Assembly: GCF_900116685.1 (NCBI RefSeq)
Contig: NZ_FPBL01000001.1
Coordinates: 124,001-188,000 of the forward strand
Source: Nitrosomonas eutropha
Lineage (GTDB): Bacteria; Pseudomonadota; Gammaproteobacteria; Burkholderiales; Nitrosomonadaceae
Reading direction: 5' to 3'
DNA length: 64,000 bases
Part shown: positions 46,251 to 56,514 of the stretch, piece by piece
Position numbering within the stretch: position 1 is the stretch's first letter
Layout of the letters: every line of letters starts with the position of its first letter
The notes under the pieces: generated by a model
What the model was told of the DNA's origin: nothing
What the model saw: the letters and a program-made list of their open reading frames with translations, nothing else
Databases searched by the model: none
Made by a program: the position numbers and the translations under genes

Positions 46251-46709
46251 TTATTCGATAACAAATAGCGGCTCGCCGTATTCAACAGGCTGGCCATTCT
46301 CCGGCAAAATGGCTTTGATTTTTCCTCCCCGATCGGTTTCGATTTCATTAAGCAGTTTCATGGCCTCAATGATACACAGCGTATCTCCGGCCTTTACTTG
46401 CTGACCTACTTCAGCAAATGGTTTTGCCCCCGGAGCTGAAGCACGATAAAAGGTACCTACCATGGGAGATTTGACAATATGTCCTTCCGGCAGACCTGGC
46501 TTCTCTGGTACATCGCTCTCACTGGCTATGGACGCTGCCGGCTCTATCGGAACAGGGATCTGATATTGCGGCATAACCGTTGCCGCCGATTGTGTCAGGG
46601 TTACGGATTTGCTGATACGAACCTTCTCTTCCCCCTCTGTTACTTCCAGCTCTGTAATACTGTATTCCTCTACTAATTCAATTAATTTTTTGAGTTTTCT
46701 CAAATCCAT
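46251..46709 (-). CDS. accB: Acetyl-CoA carboxylase biotin carboxyl carrier protein
   Basis: A 152-residue carrier with an N-terminal dimer region, a Pro/Ala-rich linker (about 45-75) and a biotinyl domain. The biotinylated Lys lies in '[13 protein letters not shown]'. '[13 protein letters not shown]' opens the biotinyl domain. GGAGGAC gives a strong ribosome binding site. It is upstream of accC, matching the usual aroQ-accB-accC-prmA order. Confidence 0.96.
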   Translation of the reverse strand: MDLRKLKKLIELVEEYSITELEVTEGEEKVRISKSVTLTQSAATVMPQYQIPVPIEPAASIASESDVPEKPGLPEGHIVKSPMVGTFYRASAPGAKPFAEVGQQVKAGDTLCIIEAMKLLNEIETDRGGKIKAILPENGQPVEYGEPLFVIE

Positions 46710-46912
46710 TTTGTCCTCCGGGGCAGGTCCCTTTCATAAGTGCCCTGATCTATCTTCAGGGATAGAAGTTTTACGTCTTGTGATGATGGCTGGTAACTGA
46801 TTTGGCTTGTAAATCAATTGATCAAGTCTGCTTTGTCATTTGTACTGATCACCGGGTAAAAAATAATTTAACTGATTTAGGACAAATATATTTGAGTAAT
46901 GTCCCGTTTACA

Positions 46913-47350
46913 CTACTGTCTGGCCAAAGCAAATTGCAGTGCCAGCTCATATCCTGCAGCACCCAATCCACTGATAACCCCAACAGCAATATCCGAAAAA
47001 TAGGATGTACGGCGGAAATGTTCGCGAGTATAGATATTGGAAAGATGAATTTCGACAAAAGGCAGATCTGCGGCAGCCAGGGCATCACGCAGGGCTATGC
47101 TGGTATGTGTTAAAGCGGCGGGATTGATGATAATAAAGCCAGTACCATCATTCATGGCTTCTTGTACACGATCGATCAATTCATGCTCGGCGTTGCTTTG
47201 AAAGGTATCTAACACCACAGAAGCTGCCTGCGCCCTTGCGACCAGATTCCTGTTAATATCTTCCAGTGTTGTGTGCCCGTAAATAGACGGCTCTCTTCTA
47301 CCTAAAAGATTCAAATTGGGACCGTGAACAACCAGGATTTTCGCAACCAT
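46913..47350 (-). CDS. aroQ: Type II 3-dehydroquinate dehydratase
   Basis: A 145-residue enzyme of the shikimate pathway. Signature blocks are '[20 protein letters not shown]' (catalytic Tyr and Arg), '[13 protein letters not shown]', '[18 protein letters not shown]' and '[20 protein letters not shown]'. The ATG at 47350 gives the standard N-terminus; an in-frame ATG at 47368 would add six residues, and neither has a strong ribosome binding site. About 200 bp separate it from accB downstream. Confidence 0.95.
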   Translation of the reverse strand: MVAKILVVHGPNLNLLGRREPSIYGHTTLEDINRNLVARAQAASVVLDTFQSNAEHELIDRVQEAMNDGTGFIIINPAALTHTSIALRDALAAADLPFVEIHLSNIYTREHFRRTSYFSDIAVGVISGLGAAGYELALQFALARQ

Positions 47351-47530
47351 TGCAACTATATCAACCATCCGTTTCTATGGATTAATTATGGCGTGTTATC
47401 GTACTGTTGTACAGTTTTTTATGTGTTTTCGCCGAAGTTGAAGAATATTTAACTTCATTAAATCACGAAACAAGCAATTCAAGGGTCACGTTATTCATCT
47501 CTCATAAAACAACACCTGGCAATAGGAATA

Positions 47531-48640
47531 ATGAGTGATTTCATAGTGATTGGAGCTGGGATTATTGGTCTTTCCACTGCGCTCCGATTACTTGAAGAAG
47601 GAGCATCAGTCACGCTCATTGAACGTCACAAAGTTGGCTGCGAGGCATCATGGGCGGGCGGGGGCATTCTGTCTCCTTTGTGCCCGTGGAACTACCCGGA
47701 CACTGTAAACCGACTTGTTACTTTCAGCATATCACTCTATCCGGAATGGACTGCTGCACTGGGTACGGCCACAGGAATTAACCCGGAATATCACGTATGC
47801 GGACTTCTCGTTCTTCCACCCTATGATCTGGATGAAGCTGTCAGCTGGTGCGCCGCTCATGCGACACCGTTGACATACCAGATATTTCCACCTTCAACCC
47901 ATACCTGGACATCCCGGATCCAAATCTGTACCCAACAGCAGACTGATCAGGCACTGTTGCTTCCTGACGTTGCCCAGGTTCGAAATCCACGTCTGTCACA
48001 AGCGTTATGCAAACGCGTCAAACAGCTCGGTGGAAATATTATTGAACACTGTGAGGTTCAGAAGTTGAATGTAACCAGACAGGAAGTCAGATCTATCCGG
48101 ATTCCACATAAAAACCTCTCAGCCGATCGATACATCCTGTCAGCCGGTGCATGGAGCAGACAAATTCTTGGAGAGTATGCGTTGAATATTGAAATAAAAC
48201 CAATCCAGGGACAGATGCTGTTATACAAATTTTCGGAAAAGCCTTTGCATTCTGTTGTACTGCAAGAAGACCTTTATCTCATCCCCCGGCGTGATGGACA
48301 TTTACTCGTCGGCAGTACAATCGAAGATGTCGGATTCGATAAGTGCATTACACTGGAAGCGAAAGATAAATTATCCAAATGGGCAAGAAAAATATTACCA
48401 AAGCTGAGTAGTATGCTGCCGCTAAGGCACTGGTCAGGCTTGCGCCCCGCCACACCTGGTAATATTCCAGTAATCGGGGCACATCCATTCCTTAAAAATC
48501 TTTATGTCAACAGTGGACATTTTCGCTATGGCGTCACGATGGCCCCCGGCAGTGCAGAAATATTAACGAACGAGATCATGCAACGAGCTCAACCTTTTGA
48601 CACCACGCCCTATCAGCAAGGATGGAATCTGTCTGGATAA
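47531..48640 (+). CDS. thiO: Glycine oxidase ThiO
   Basis: A 369-residue FAD-dependent amine oxidase of the DAO family with N-terminal 'FIVIGAGIIGLSTALRLLEE', 'GCEASWAGGGILSPLCPW' and the C-terminal 'LRPATPGNIPVIGAHP' and 'NSGHFRYGVTMAPGSAEIL'. The closest functional match is ThiO, which makes iminoglycine for the thiazole ring of thiamine. No other thi gene is adjacent, so the assignment rests on motifs. GGAATA precedes the ATG. It is convergent with ispH. Confidence 0.85.
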   Translation: MSDFIVIGAGIIGLSTALRLLEEGASVTLIERHKVGCEASWAGGGILSPLCPWNYPDTVNRLVTFSISLYPEWTAALGTATGINPEYHVCGLLVLPPYDLDEAVSWCAAHATPLTYQIFPPSTHTWTSRIQICTQQQTDQALLLPDVAQVRNPRLSQALCKRVKQLGGNIIEHCEVQKLNVTRQEVRSIRIPHKNLSADRYILSAGAWSRQILGEYALNIEIKPIQGQMLLYKFSEKPLHSVVLQEDLYLIPRRDGHLLVGSTIEDVGFDKCITLEAKDKLSKWARKILPKLSSMLPLRHWSGLRPATPGNIPVIGAHPFLKNLYVNSGHFRYGVTMAPGSAEILTNEIMQRAQPFDTTPYQQGWNLSG

Positions 48641-48646
48641 TTTCAA

Positions 48647-49618
48647 TCAGACACGCTTATTGAAACCGGCTGGCTCAGCCTTTGGTAATGGAAATGTTAC
48701 GGATTCAAGGACTCCCGCCAGTTCTTCCACCACCACACTCTGATTCGACTGCTCCGTCGCAATCTGCTCAAGACGCTCCAGTACCTGCTGAACCAGTATC
48801 TCCGGAGCAGATGCACCCGCAGTAATTCCAATACACTGTTTGTTGGCCAGCCAGCTCTCCTGCAACTGTGCTGCCTGATCAACCATATATGCTTCTACAT
48901 TCTCGTTTCTGGCCACCTCACAAAGGCGATTTGAATTTGAACTGTTTGGCGAACCCACCACAATCACCAGATCACAGAGCTTAACCAGCTTTTTGACAGC
49001 ATCCTGTCGATTTTGCGTGGCGTAGCAAATATCATCTTTCTTCGGACCAACAATCTTTGGAAAGCGTCGTTTCAGCGCCTCAATCACGCGCGCTGCATCA
49101 TCAACAGACAATGTTGTCTGGGTGACATATGCCAGATTATCCTCATCCTCGACCTGTAGTCCGGACACGTCTTCCGCTGTTTCCACAAGGTACATCTTCC
49201 CTTTTTCCTTCTCGACCTGCCCCATGGTTCCCTCAACCTCAGGGTGACCCTGATGGCCGATCATGACGATCTCCTTGCCCTCTCGATCCATTTTGGCCAC
49301 TTCCACGTGCACCTTGGTAACAAGCGGGCAGGTAGCATCAAATATCTGCAGATTGCGAGCAGCTGCATCTCTTCTTACTTCGTGGGAAACACCATGAGCA
49401 CTGAAGATAAGCATGCTCCCTTCCGGCACCTCCTCCAGATTTTCTACAAATACTGCTCCTTTTTTCTCCAGATCTTCAACCACGAAACGATTGTGAACAA
49501 CTTCATGCCTTACATAAATAGGGGCACCATACATCGTCAATGCACGTTCAACAATTTCAATGGCCCGGTCAACACCAGCACAGAACCCTCTCGGATTTGC
49601 AAGTAATACCTTGATCAT
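48647..49618 (-). CDS. ispH: 4-hydroxy-3-methylbut-2-enyl diphosphate reductase
   Basis: A 323-residue iron-sulfur enzyme that ends the MEP isoprenoid pathway. Cluster cysteines are in '[20 protein letters not shown]', '[13 protein letters not shown]' and '[11 protein letters not shown]'. Conserved active-site blocks '[15 protein letters not shown]' and '[17 protein letters not shown]' are present. The tail is of normal length. It is convergent with thiO with only 6 bp between stops. Confidence 0.97.
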   Translation of the reverse strand: MIKVLLANPRGFCAGVDRAIEIVERALTMYGAPIYVRHEVVHNRFVVEDLEKKGAVFVENLEEVPEGSMLIFSAHGVSHEVRRDAAARNLQIFDATCPLVTKVHVEVAKMDREGKEIVMIGHQGHPEVEGTMGQVEKEKGKMYLVETAEDVSGLQVEDEDNLAYVTQTTLSVDDAARVIEALKRRFPKIVGPKKDDICYATQNRQDAVKKLVKLCDLVIVVGSPNSSNSNRLCEVARNENVEAYMVDQAAQLQESWLANKQCIGITAGASAPEILVQQVLERLEQIATEQSNQSVVVEELAGVLESVTFPLPKAEPAGFNKRV

Positions 49619-49925
49619 CAGCCTATTTCTCCATGATTTATGCGTAGGTTTGATTATAAAATAATCCTGAAGAGGTTTTCAGTTTTCATCTCTGAAGTCA
49701 CTTCTATCCCATTAACACATACTCGTTATTCATCTTCATCCCGTTTCGCCCGATTCAATAAGGCTATAAACAGGGCGACAATTAACCCCCAAACCCTCGT
49801 TGCATATAAACTTCTTAAAATCCTTTCTCTCTGGCTGTATACTTTCAAAATATTTCACGACATGCGATTGATCATGAAATGTTTAACCAACTTCAAAACT
49901 TGATGGTTTTATTTGAGTATTCCTG
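49619..49925. other. Intergenic region between divergent ispH and small membrane gene
   Basis: About 307 bp that should hold promoters for both neighbours. An 87-codon frame on the plus strand (49640-49903) lacks a ribosome binding site, shows no family motif and is not accepted as a gene. No repeat copy is present. Confidence 0.5.
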
Positions 49926-50210
49926 ATGGGCGCACTGATTTTTTATACTTTCATCTATTTCGCCGGGCATTTTGCTGCGCTCGGGCTGAACATAATTGCA
50001 AACAAAAAACTACTCAACCACCGCTTGGTCGGCCTGATTGGTGTAATCCTGGTAGCAATAATGCATGGTTACAAAATTATCAACAGTACTGGCCACGATG
50101 AAGATACGCTGTATGCGATAAGTTATTTCGTCGTTTTCCCGGTGGTGGTCATCAGCGCAGTTCTCTTTTATTTGGGTGGAAAAGATAAAGATGATAACAA
50201 TCCCAAATAA
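49926..50210 (+). CDS. Small membrane protein upstream of hisC
   Basis: A 94-residue protein that I do not recognise. It has three hydrophobic helices (about residues 3-22, 33-48 and 65-84) and a charged C-terminus 'GGKDKDDNNPK'. A histidine in 'YFAGHFAALG' and another in 'AIMHGYKI' lie in or next to helices. It is 39 bp upstream of hisC and could be co-transcribed with the his genes, but nothing ties it to histidine synthesis. Confidence 0.65.
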   Translation: MGALIFYTFIYFAGHFAALGLNIIANKKLLNHRLVGLIGVILVAIMHGYKIINSTGHDEDTLYAISYFVVFPVVVISAVLFYLGGKDKDDNNPK

Positions 50211-50249
50211 ATGACAGGATTGTACGACATCTCTCCTTCTTTTTGATAC

Positions 50250-51329
50250 ATGACCTCTTTGTCACCTGACCAGATTATCCGCCAGGAAGTTCTTGCGCTA
50301 TCAGCCTATCATGTCCCGCCTGCAGGGAATATGATCAAACTGGATGCAATGGAAAATCCCTATCGGCTCCCCTCCTTTTTAGGTGAAGAGATTACCCGGA
50401 TTACAGCAGATGCGCCTATCAACCGCTACCCTGATCCGCATGCCGCAGCACTCAAAGAAATGCTTCGAACATCGCTAGCTATTCCAGATGGAATGGAAAT
50501 CATGCTGGGAAATGGTTCAGATGAAATCATTCAAATCATCATGCTGGCAGCTGCAAAACCAGGAGCAAAGCTACTGACTGTTGAACCCGGATTTGCCATG
50601 TTCAAAATGATTGCCACATTCACAAATATGGAATATGTCGGTATTCCGTTAAAACCAGATTTTTCGCTGGATATTGACATGATGCTCACGGCAATTTCAC
50701 ACCACCAGCCAGCTATTCTGTTTTTGGCCTACCCGAACAACCCCAGCGGCAATCTGTTTGATGAGATCGCCCTGAATAAAATAATTCAAGCATCCAAAGG
50801 CCTGGTTGTAATAGACGAAGCTTATCATCCATTTGCAGGAAAAAGTTTTATTGAAAAACTCCCAGACTATCCGAATTTACTGGTTATGCGAACGCTTTCA
50901 AAATTGGGATTGGCCGGGCTTCGCCTCGGGTTCCTGGTCGGCAGGTCGAACTGGCTGTATCATCTAGAGAAATTGCGCCTGCCTTACAATGTCAATGTAA
51001 TTACTCAGCTTGTCGCAGAAAAAATTATGCAACATTACGATACGCTACAGCATCAGGCTGACATAATTAAACAAACTCGAGCCAAATTAAGAATCTTTCT
51101 TGAAAATCTGGAAGGTGTTGAACCCTATCCCTCTGATGCCAATTTCATTTTATTTCGGCTCAACAACGCCAGCCATGTTTTCAAGCAACTTCAGCAGCGC
51201 CGTATTTTGGTGAAGAACCTTGACAACAGCCACCCCTTATTAAAAAATTGCCTCCGTGTAACAGTTGGCACGCCCGAAGAAAATGATTATTTCTGCGATA
51301 CACTGCAAGATTTGATCGCTGAAAATTAA
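50250..51329 (+). CDS. hisC: Histidinol-phosphate aminotransferase
   Basis: A 359-residue PLP-dependent class I/II aminotransferase. '[11 protein letters not shown]' and '[16 protein letters not shown]' are the N-terminal substrate blocks, '[13 protein letters not shown]' binds the cofactor phosphate, '[11 protein letters not shown]' holds the Asn, and the Schiff-base Lys is in '[15 protein letters not shown]'. It is the first his gene of the cluster; hisG and hisD, often upstream in betaproteobacteria, are absent here. Confidence 0.93.
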   Translation: MTSLSPDQIIRQEVLALSAYHVPPAGNMIKLDAMENPYRLPSFLGEEITRITADAPINRYPDPHAAALKEMLRTSLAIPDGMEIMLGNGSDEIIQIIMLAAAKPGAKLLTVEPGFAMFKMIATFTNMEYVGIPLKPDFSLDIDMMLTAISHHQPAILFLAYPNNPSGNLFDEIALNKIIQASKGLVVIDEAYHPFAGKSFIEKLPDYPNLLVMRTLSKLGLAGLRLGFLVGRSNWLYHLEKLRLPYNVNVITQLVAEKIMQHYDTLQHQADIIKQTRAKLRIFLENLEGVEPYPSDANFILFRLNNASHVFKQLQQRRILVKNLDNSHPLLKNCLRVTVGTPEENDYFCDTLQDLIAEN

Positions 51330-51371
51330 CCGGAAGACCGAGCAAAATACCCCGTTCAAATTTAAATACTC

Positions 51372-51959
51372 ATGCGCAAAGCTCAAGTTACTCGTAACAC
51401 CCAGGAAACACAAATTACCGTAGCAATCAACCTGGACGGCCAGGGTAAAGCGGAATTAGATAGCGGCGTTCCTTTTCTTGATCACATGCTAGATCAGATT
51501 GCCCGCCATGGAATGATTGACTTGAATGTTGCAGCTAAAGGTGACCTTCATATCGATGCCCACCATACTGTGGAAGATATTGGCATTGCACTGGGTCAGG
51601 CACTGAATCGCGCCGTTGGTAACAAAAAAGGAATATTTCGCTACGGTCATGCATATGTGCCTCTGGACGAAACCTTGTCAAGAGTAGTCATCGACTTATC
51701 CGGAAGGCCTGGCCTACAGTTCAACACCATATTCACACGCGCGGTTATCGGCTCTTTTGACGTCGATCTGATCCGGGAATTCTTTCAGGGCTTTGTCAAT
51801 CATGCCATGATGACACTGCACATAGATAACCTTGCTGGTAAAAACGCACATCACCAGGCTGAATCCATTTTCAAGGCATTTGGCCGTGCACTGCGTATGG
51901 CTGTAACAATTGATCCGCGCTGTGATGACCTCATTCCATCCACCAAAGGCGTGCTGTAG
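51372..51959 (+). CDS. hisB: Imidazoleglycerol-phosphate dehydratase
   Basis: A 195-residue monofunctional HisB (dehydratase only, no phosphatase domain). Metal-binding His blocks are '[16 protein letters not shown]', '[17 protein letters not shown]' and '[19 protein letters not shown]'. It catalyses the seventh step of histidine synthesis. It is 42 bp after hisC and 32 bp before hisH. Confidence 0.96.
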   Translation: MRKAQVTRNTQETQITVAINLDGQGKAELDSGVPFLDHMLDQIARHGMIDLNVAAKGDLHIDAHHTVEDIGIALGQALNRAVGNKKGIFRYGHAYVPLDETLSRVVIDLSGRPGLQFNTIFTRAVIGSFDVDLIREFFQGFVNHAMMTLHIDNLAGKNAHHQAESIFKAFGRALRMAVTIDPRCDDLIPSTKGVL

Positions 51960-51991
51960 GTAAAAAACACTCAAAACATTCTGACACGAAC

Positions 51992-52630
51992 ATGAACTCG
52001 ATTGCCGTTGTAGATTACGGGATGGGCAACCTGAGATCGGTATCCAAAGCACTGGAATATGTCGATTCATCTGCGGTTGTCACGGTAACCAATGATCCGG
52101 ATGTTATCCGATCTGCCTCACGCGTTGTTGTTCCTGGCCAGGGTGCGATGCCTCATTGCATGCAGGCTCTGGATGATCAGGGCTTGCGTGAAGTAGTAGT
52201 CGAAGCAGCCCAAAATAAACCTTTTCTCGGCATTTGCCTCGGACTGCAAATGTTGTTTAAGGAAAGCGCGGAAGGTGATACCTCAGCACTGGGTATTTTG
52301 CCAGGCAGTGTGAAAAAATTAGGTGTGCTTGAGGTTGCCGGTAACAACACGCCAAAACTCAAGATTCCTCACATGGGCTGGAACCAGGTTCACCAGACTA
52401 TGGCGCATCCACTGTGGAATGGAATTGATACTGGCACACGCTTTTACTTTGTTCACAGCTATTACGTAGCTACAGATGAACCGAGAATTGTGGCGGGCAG
52501 TACCAATTATCTAGCCCCATTCACATGTGCAGTCGCCAGGGATAATATTTTTGCCACCCAGTTTCACCCAGAGAAAAGTCATTCCGCAGGATTGGCATTA
52601 TTGAGTAATTTTCTGAAATGGATACCATAA
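51992..52630 (+). CDS. hisH: Imidazole glycerol phosphate synthase glutaminase subunit
   Basis: A 212-residue class I glutamine amidotransferase. 'VVDYGMGNLRSVSKALE' starts it, the nucleophile Cys is in 'FLGICLGLQMLF', and the His/Glu pair in 'ATQFHPEKSHSAG'. It supplies ammonia to HisF. The length is normal. Confidence 0.96.
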   Translation: MNSIAVVDYGMGNLRSVSKALEYVDSSAVVTVTNDPDVIRSASRVVVPGQGAMPHCMQALDDQGLREVVVEAAQNKPFLGICLGLQMLFKESAEGDTSALGILPGSVKKLGVLEVAGNNTPKLKIPHMGWNQVHQTMAHPLWNGIDTGTRFYFVHSYYVATDEPRIVAGSTNYLAPFTCAVARDNIFATQFHPEKSHSAGLALLSNFLKWIP

Positions 52631-52713
52631 CAACGTTTCAGCATCATCCTATCCAGCATTTCCATCGTATTATCAATTTTTTCAAGTCTGATCATTAACT
52701 TCGATAACTTCGT

Positions 52714-53460
52714 ATGCTGATTATTCCTGCTATAGATCTGAAAGACGGACAATGCGTCCGCCTGAAGCAAGGCATCATGGAAGATGCCACAGTATTTTCA
52801 GAAACCCCTGAAACAGTTGCACTGCACTGGCTGGATAACGGAGCCCGTCAGCTGCATCTGGTTGACCTGAACGGTGCTTTTGCCGGAAAACCTAAAAATG
52901 GCGAAGCTATCCGCGCGATAGTCGAAGCCATTGATGGAAGAATTCCAATCCAGTTGGGTGGAGGAATCCGCGATCTGGAAACTGTTGAATACTATCTGGA
53001 TAATGGCATCAGCTACGTAATTATTGGAACGGCTGCGGTCAAGATACCTGGTTTCCTGCACGATGCCTGCTATGCGTTTCCAGGCCAGATTATGGTCGGA
53101 CTGGATGCCAAAGGCGGAAAGGTGGCTGTTGACGGCTGGTCCAAAGTAACCGGCCATGACGTTATTGATCTTGCAAAAAAATTTCAGGATTACGGTGTCG
53201 AAGCAATTATTCACACCGACATTGGTCGTGATGGCATGCTCAGCGGCCTCAATATCGAGGCTACTGTGGAGCTCGCTCAGGCGCTGACAATTCCCGTCAT
53301 TGCAAGTGGCGGCGTGACCAACCTGGATGACATCAGGAAATTGTGCCAAGTCCAGTCCGAGGGAATCACTGGCGTCATCACCGGCCGGGCAATTTATCAG
53401 GGCTCCCTTGATTTCAAGGAAGCACAAGCCCTGGCAGATCAGCTGGATTCAGCAAAGTGA
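52714..53460 (+). CDS. hisA: Phosphoribosylformimino-5-aminoimidazole carboxamide ribotide isomerase
   Basis: A 248-residue (beta/alpha)8 barrel that opens the ribose ring of ProFAR. '[18 protein letters not shown]' carries the catalytic Asp, the second Asp is in '[12 protein letters not shown]', and phosphate-binding loops are '[13 protein letters not shown]' and '[13 protein letters not shown]'. It follows hisH by 83 bp. Confidence 0.96.
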   Translation: MLIIPAIDLKDGQCVRLKQGIMEDATVFSETPETVALHWLDNGARQLHLVDLNGAFAGKPKNGEAIRAIVEAIDGRIPIQLGGGIRDLETVEYYLDNGISYVIIGTAAVKIPGFLHDACYAFPGQIMVGLDAKGGKVAVDGWSKVTGHDVIDLAKKFQDYGVEAIIHTDIGRDGMLSGLNIEATVELAQALTIPVIASGGVTNLDDIRKLCQVQSEGITGVITGRAIYQGSLDFKEAQALADQLDSAK

Positions 53461-53544
53461 TTGACATAACTCACAGAGATCTACCGGTTTTGTACTTTTT
53501 ATCCCCTTCTTTTTTATCTAATTTATCTCTGATAATTTTGACCA

Positions 53545-54321
53545 ATGGGATTAGCCAAACGTATTATTCCCTGTCTTGATATTAAGGACGGGCGCGTCGT
53601 CAAAGGTGTCAATTTTGTCTCTCTGCGGGATGCAGGAGATCCGGTTGAAATTGCCCGCAGCTATAACGAACAGGGAGCGGATGAACTCGTCTTTCTCGAT
53701 ATTACTGCAAGTGTGGAAAATCGCGATTTAATCCTGCATATTGTGGAAAAGGTCGCCTCACAAGTTTTTATCCCGCTAACGGTGGGAGGAGGCGTCCGCA
53801 AGGCTGAAGATGTGCGCAGGCTACTGAACGCGGGGGCTGACAAGGTCAGCATCAACACTTCCGCAATATTGAATCCGGAGCTGATCGAGGAATCAGCAGA
53901 TCATTACGGCTCTCAGTGTATCGTAATCGCCATTGACGCCAGGCAAGCGCCTGACGGAAACCCTGAATCTCCACGCTGGGAAGTATTTACCCATGGCGGG
54001 CGCAAGCCAACCGGGACTGATGCGATTGAATGGGCTCAAAAGATACAATCCCTGGGTGCCGGAGAAATCCTGCTAACCAGCATGGATCGTGATGGCACCC
54101 GTTCTGGATTTGATCTTGTTCTGACACGCGCGATCTCCGATGCAGTGGACTTGCCTGTTATTGCCAGCGGTGGCGTAGGCAACCTGGATCACCTGGTGGA
54201 TGGTATCTTGCAAGGTCATGCCGATGCAGTGCTGGCAGCCAGTATTTTTCATTATGGCGAATTCAGTATCCGCCAGGCCAAGGAATATCTGTTATCACAC
54301 GGTATAGAAGTCCGCTTGTAA
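53545..54321 (+). CDS. hisF: Imidazole glycerol phosphate synthase cyclase subunit
   Basis: A 258-residue barrel homologous to HisA that makes IGP and AICAR with HisH. '[19 protein letters not shown]' holds the first Asp and '[16 protein letters not shown]' the second. '[13 protein letters not shown]'-type phosphate loops are present. The last base of its TAA stop is the first base of repeat copy D, so the element lies directly against the gene end. Confidence 0.96.
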   Translation: MGLAKRIIPCLDIKDGRVVKGVNFVSLRDAGDPVEIARSYNEQGADELVFLDITASVENRDLILHIVEKVASQVFIPLTVGGGVRKAEDVRRLLNAGADKVSINTSAILNPELIEESADHYGSQCIVIAIDARQAPDGNPESPRWEVFTHGGRKPTGTDAIEWAQKIQSLGAGEILLTSMDRDGTRSGFDLVLTRAISDAVDLPVIASGGVGNLDHLVDGILQGHADAVLAASIFHYGEFSIRQAKEYLLSHGIEVRL

Positions 54322-54465
54322 GAACCTGTTCAAGATCTCAATCAAGGGATGCAGTACAAGGCAAAATTGAATGAGCAAGCGGAGCATACTTGAAGTATAT
54401 GTGAGCATTTTGAGTTCAATTTCAACGCCGTAATGCGCCCTTCAGTGAGATATTGAACAGGTTCT
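54321..54465. repeat. Repeat family R1, copy D (full length, 145 bp) inside the his operon
   Basis: Begins AGAACCTGTTCAAGATCTCA and ends ATATTGAACAGGTTCT, a 13-bp terminal inverted repeat. It is the same orientation as copy B, with a 2-bp insertion next to the central palindrome. It lies between hisF and hisI, accounting for about half of their 285-bp gap, whereas other his gaps are under 90 bp. Confidence 0.9.
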
Positions 54466-54606
54466 GAGAAAATGGAACACAGTCTTTACTCCTAAGCCAC
54501 TACAATTACCAGGGATGCTATTTTTCCTACGGCACCCCCACATTTTGCAAGTATTCCTGAAACTGTTAAGATCGCCCTGAAAACAGCGGCGCACAAGGAG
54601 CAGCCA

Positions 54607-54996
54607 ATGACAGACGAGTGGCTTGACACAATAAACTGGTCAGTTGACGGCCTCATCCCGGTAATTGCACAAGATGAAAATGGCGGCAAGATTCTGATGG
54701 TGGCCTGGATGAACCGCGAAGCGCTCAAACGTACTGTCGAAACTGGTGAAGCGATTTACTGGTCGCGCTCCAGAAAGAAGCTGTGGCACAAAGGTGAGGA
54801 ATCTGGTCATACCCAGACAATCAAGGCAATACATCTGGATTGTGATGAAGATGTCCTCCTCCTCAGTGTGGAACAAAAGGGGGGAATTGCTTGCCACACA
54901 GGCAGGCAAAGCTGCTTTTTCCGCCGATTGAAAAATGGGGAGTGGATTGTTACAGAGCCGGTTATTAAAGACCCATCACAAATTTATACCCAATGA
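54607..54996 (+). CDS. hisI: Phosphoribosyl-AMP cyclohydrolase
   Basis: A 129-residue zinc/magnesium enzyme that opens the purine ring of PR-AMP. '[20 protein letters not shown]' and '[20 protein letters not shown]' are the typical blocks. Metal Asp residues are in '[10 protein letters not shown]', and zinc Cys in '[12 protein letters not shown]'. It is monofunctional, with hisE as a separate gene overlapping by four bases. GGAGCAG precedes the ATG. Confidence 0.96.
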   Translation: MTDEWLDTINWSVDGLIPVIAQDENGGKILMVAWMNREALKRTVETGEAIYWSRSRKKLWHKGEESGHTQTIKAIHLDCDEDVLLLSVEQKGGIACHTGRQSCFFRRLKNGEWIVTEPVIKDPSQIYTQ

Positions 54997-55337
54997 CCTC
55001 TTCAACGATATTGCAGCGATTGACTCAGACGATTGAAGCACGCAAAAGCGCCGACCCTGCTCATTCCTACGTTGCAAAGCTGCTAAACAGTAACGAGGAC
55101 AAGGTGCTAAAAAAAATTGCCGAAGAAGCCGCTGAAACTATCATGGCTTGTAAGGACAATGACAAAAAACAGATTATTTATGAAACAGCGGACTTGTGGT
55201 TTCATTGCTTGATCATGCTTGCCCGGCACGACATCTCGCCGGAAGCTATACTGTTGGAACTGGAACGAAGAGAAGGAGTATCCGGTATTGAAGAGAAATT
55301 ATCACGATCTCAAAACCAACCTGTTAACCAAGGCTGA
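54993..55337 (+). CDS. hisE: Phosphoribosyl-ATP pyrophosphatase
   Basis: A 114-residue all-helical MazG-like enzyme that hydrolyses PR-ATP to PR-AMP. The metal site is in '[15 protein letters not shown]' and '[14 protein letters not shown]'. It overlaps hisI (ATGA) and lies 5 bp before hinT. It completes the seven his genes visible here. Confidence 0.95.
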   Translation: MTSSTILQRLTQTIEARKSADPAHSYVAKLLNSNEDKVLKKIAEEAAETIMACKDNDKKQIIYETADLWFHCLIMLARHDISPEAILLELERREGVSGIEEKLSRSQNQPVNQG

Positions 55338-55342
55338 ATAAT

Positions 55343-55693
55343 ATGGAAGACTGTATATTCTGCAAAATCGTACACGGCAAAATCCCAGCCACTAAAATCC
55401 ATGAAGATGACGATACCGTAGCGTTTCATGATATTCATCCGGCAGCGCCTGTGCATTTTATGCTGATCCCCAAACAACATATCGCATCGTTAAATGAGGT
55501 TGGCCTGAGTCATCAGCAGCTACTCGGGAAGATGCTGTGGCTAGCTCCCCGCTTGGCGTCAGACCAGGGATGCACAGATGGATTCCGAACCATTATCAAT
55601 ACCGGACGGGTAGGAGGACAGGAAATTTTCCATCTCCACTTTCACGTTATCGGGGGAAAGGATCGCTTGCCCGCCATGATTCATCACGGCTAA
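55343..55693 (+). CDS. hinT: HIT-family purine nucleoside phosphoramidase
   Basis: A 116-residue HIT protein. '[13 protein letters not shown]' opens it and the histidine triad is '[11 protein letters not shown]'. HinT hydrolyses AMP-lysine-like phosphoramidates; its physiological role is broad. The position between hisE and tatA is common in betaproteobacteria. Confidence 0.94.
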   Translation: MEDCIFCKIVHGKIPATKIHEDDDTVAFHDIHPAAPVHFMLIPKQHIASLNEVGLSHQQLLGKMLWLAPRLASDQGCTDGFRTIINTGRVGGQEIFHLHFHVIGGKDRLPAMIHHG

Positions 55694-55712
55694 TCCGCTT
55701 AAGGAGCAAATA

Positions 55713-55946
55713 ATGGGAAGTTTTAGTATTTGGCACTGGCTGGTTGTTCTGGCGATCGTTGTGCTGGTATTCGGGACCAAAAAACTGCGCAACCTTGGCA
55801 GCGATCTGGGAGGAGCTGTCCGTGGATTCAAGGAAGGTATGAAGGGTGCTGAAGAGGAAAATACCCAGCCACCTCCTTCACAGCAACAGGTAACCGGCCA
55901 TTCGATCAAAAGTGAAATAGAAGAAAAAGATCAGACAAAAGTGTGA
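55713..55946 (+). CDS. tatA: Sec-independent protein translocase subunit TatA
   Basis: A 77-residue protein. One N-terminal membrane helix ('[17 protein letters not shown]') is followed by the hinge '[20 protein letters not shown]' and an amphipathic helix, then a polar tail. It forms the pore of the twin-arginine system. AAGGAGC precedes the ATG. It is first of tatABC. Confidence 0.95.
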   Translation: MGSFSIWHWLVVLAIVVLVFGTKKLRNLGSDLGGAVRGFKEGMKGAEEENTQPPPSQQQVTGHSIKSEIEEKDQTKV

Positions 55947-56031
55947 TCTGACAATATGGCTCTGCGCAATCACCGAAACAGGGTTTTCCAGGTAATCCCG
56001 AAGCAGCATTCAACGATATTCGAACCCACAA

Positions 56032-56424
56032 ATGTTTGATATCAGCTTCACTGAACTTATCGTCATTGGAATTGTAGCCCTTGTGGTCATCGGGCCGGAG
56101 CGATTGCCGGCGGTTGCACGCACAGCAGGTTATTTTCTGGGGCGAGCCCGACGTTATGTCGAGCAGGTAAAACGTGATCTGAATGAAGAAGTGGAGCTGG
56201 ACAGCCTGAGAAAACTCAGGGATTCCATGCACGAAACCGTCGATTCATTTGAGAACTCGGTGCGCAGCGAAATAAACAAAATACAGGAAACAGCAGATAC
56301 CCGGCCCGCAGCCGTGCCTGAAAAAGAATCTCATACAGTTGAATCAGGGGGGAAAATCGAGCCCGAAAATACCGAGGCAGCTGCTTCATCAACCCCTAAA
56401 GAACCCCGGCAACCGGGCAGTTAG
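56032..56424 (+). CDS. tatB: Sec-independent protein translocase subunit TatB
   Basis: A 130-residue protein with N-terminal 'MFDISFTELIVIGIVALVVI', the 'GPERLP' hinge, a long amphipathic helix and a polar tail of about 60 residues. It binds twin-arginine signal peptides with TatC. The gene lies 85 bp after tatA. Confidence 0.94.
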   Translation: MFDISFTELIVIGIVALVVIGPERLPAVARTAGYFLGRARRYVEQVKRDLNEEVELDSLRKLRDSMHETVDSFENSVRSEINKIQETADTRPAAVPEKESHTVESGGKIEPENTEAAASSTPKEPRQPGS

Positions 56425-56514
56425 TTTTTGCAGAGATTCAACCACTGCAAGCCGCCAACAGCCTCTTTTTTATCAAGCCACTCAATTTAATCACAGGATA
56501 AACCACAGCAACAG

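Noticed and set aside
49640..49903. 87-codon plus-strand frame between ispH and the small membrane gene
   Set aside because: No ribosome binding site, no recognisable motif and a composition like non-coding DNA. It lies where divergent promoters are expected.
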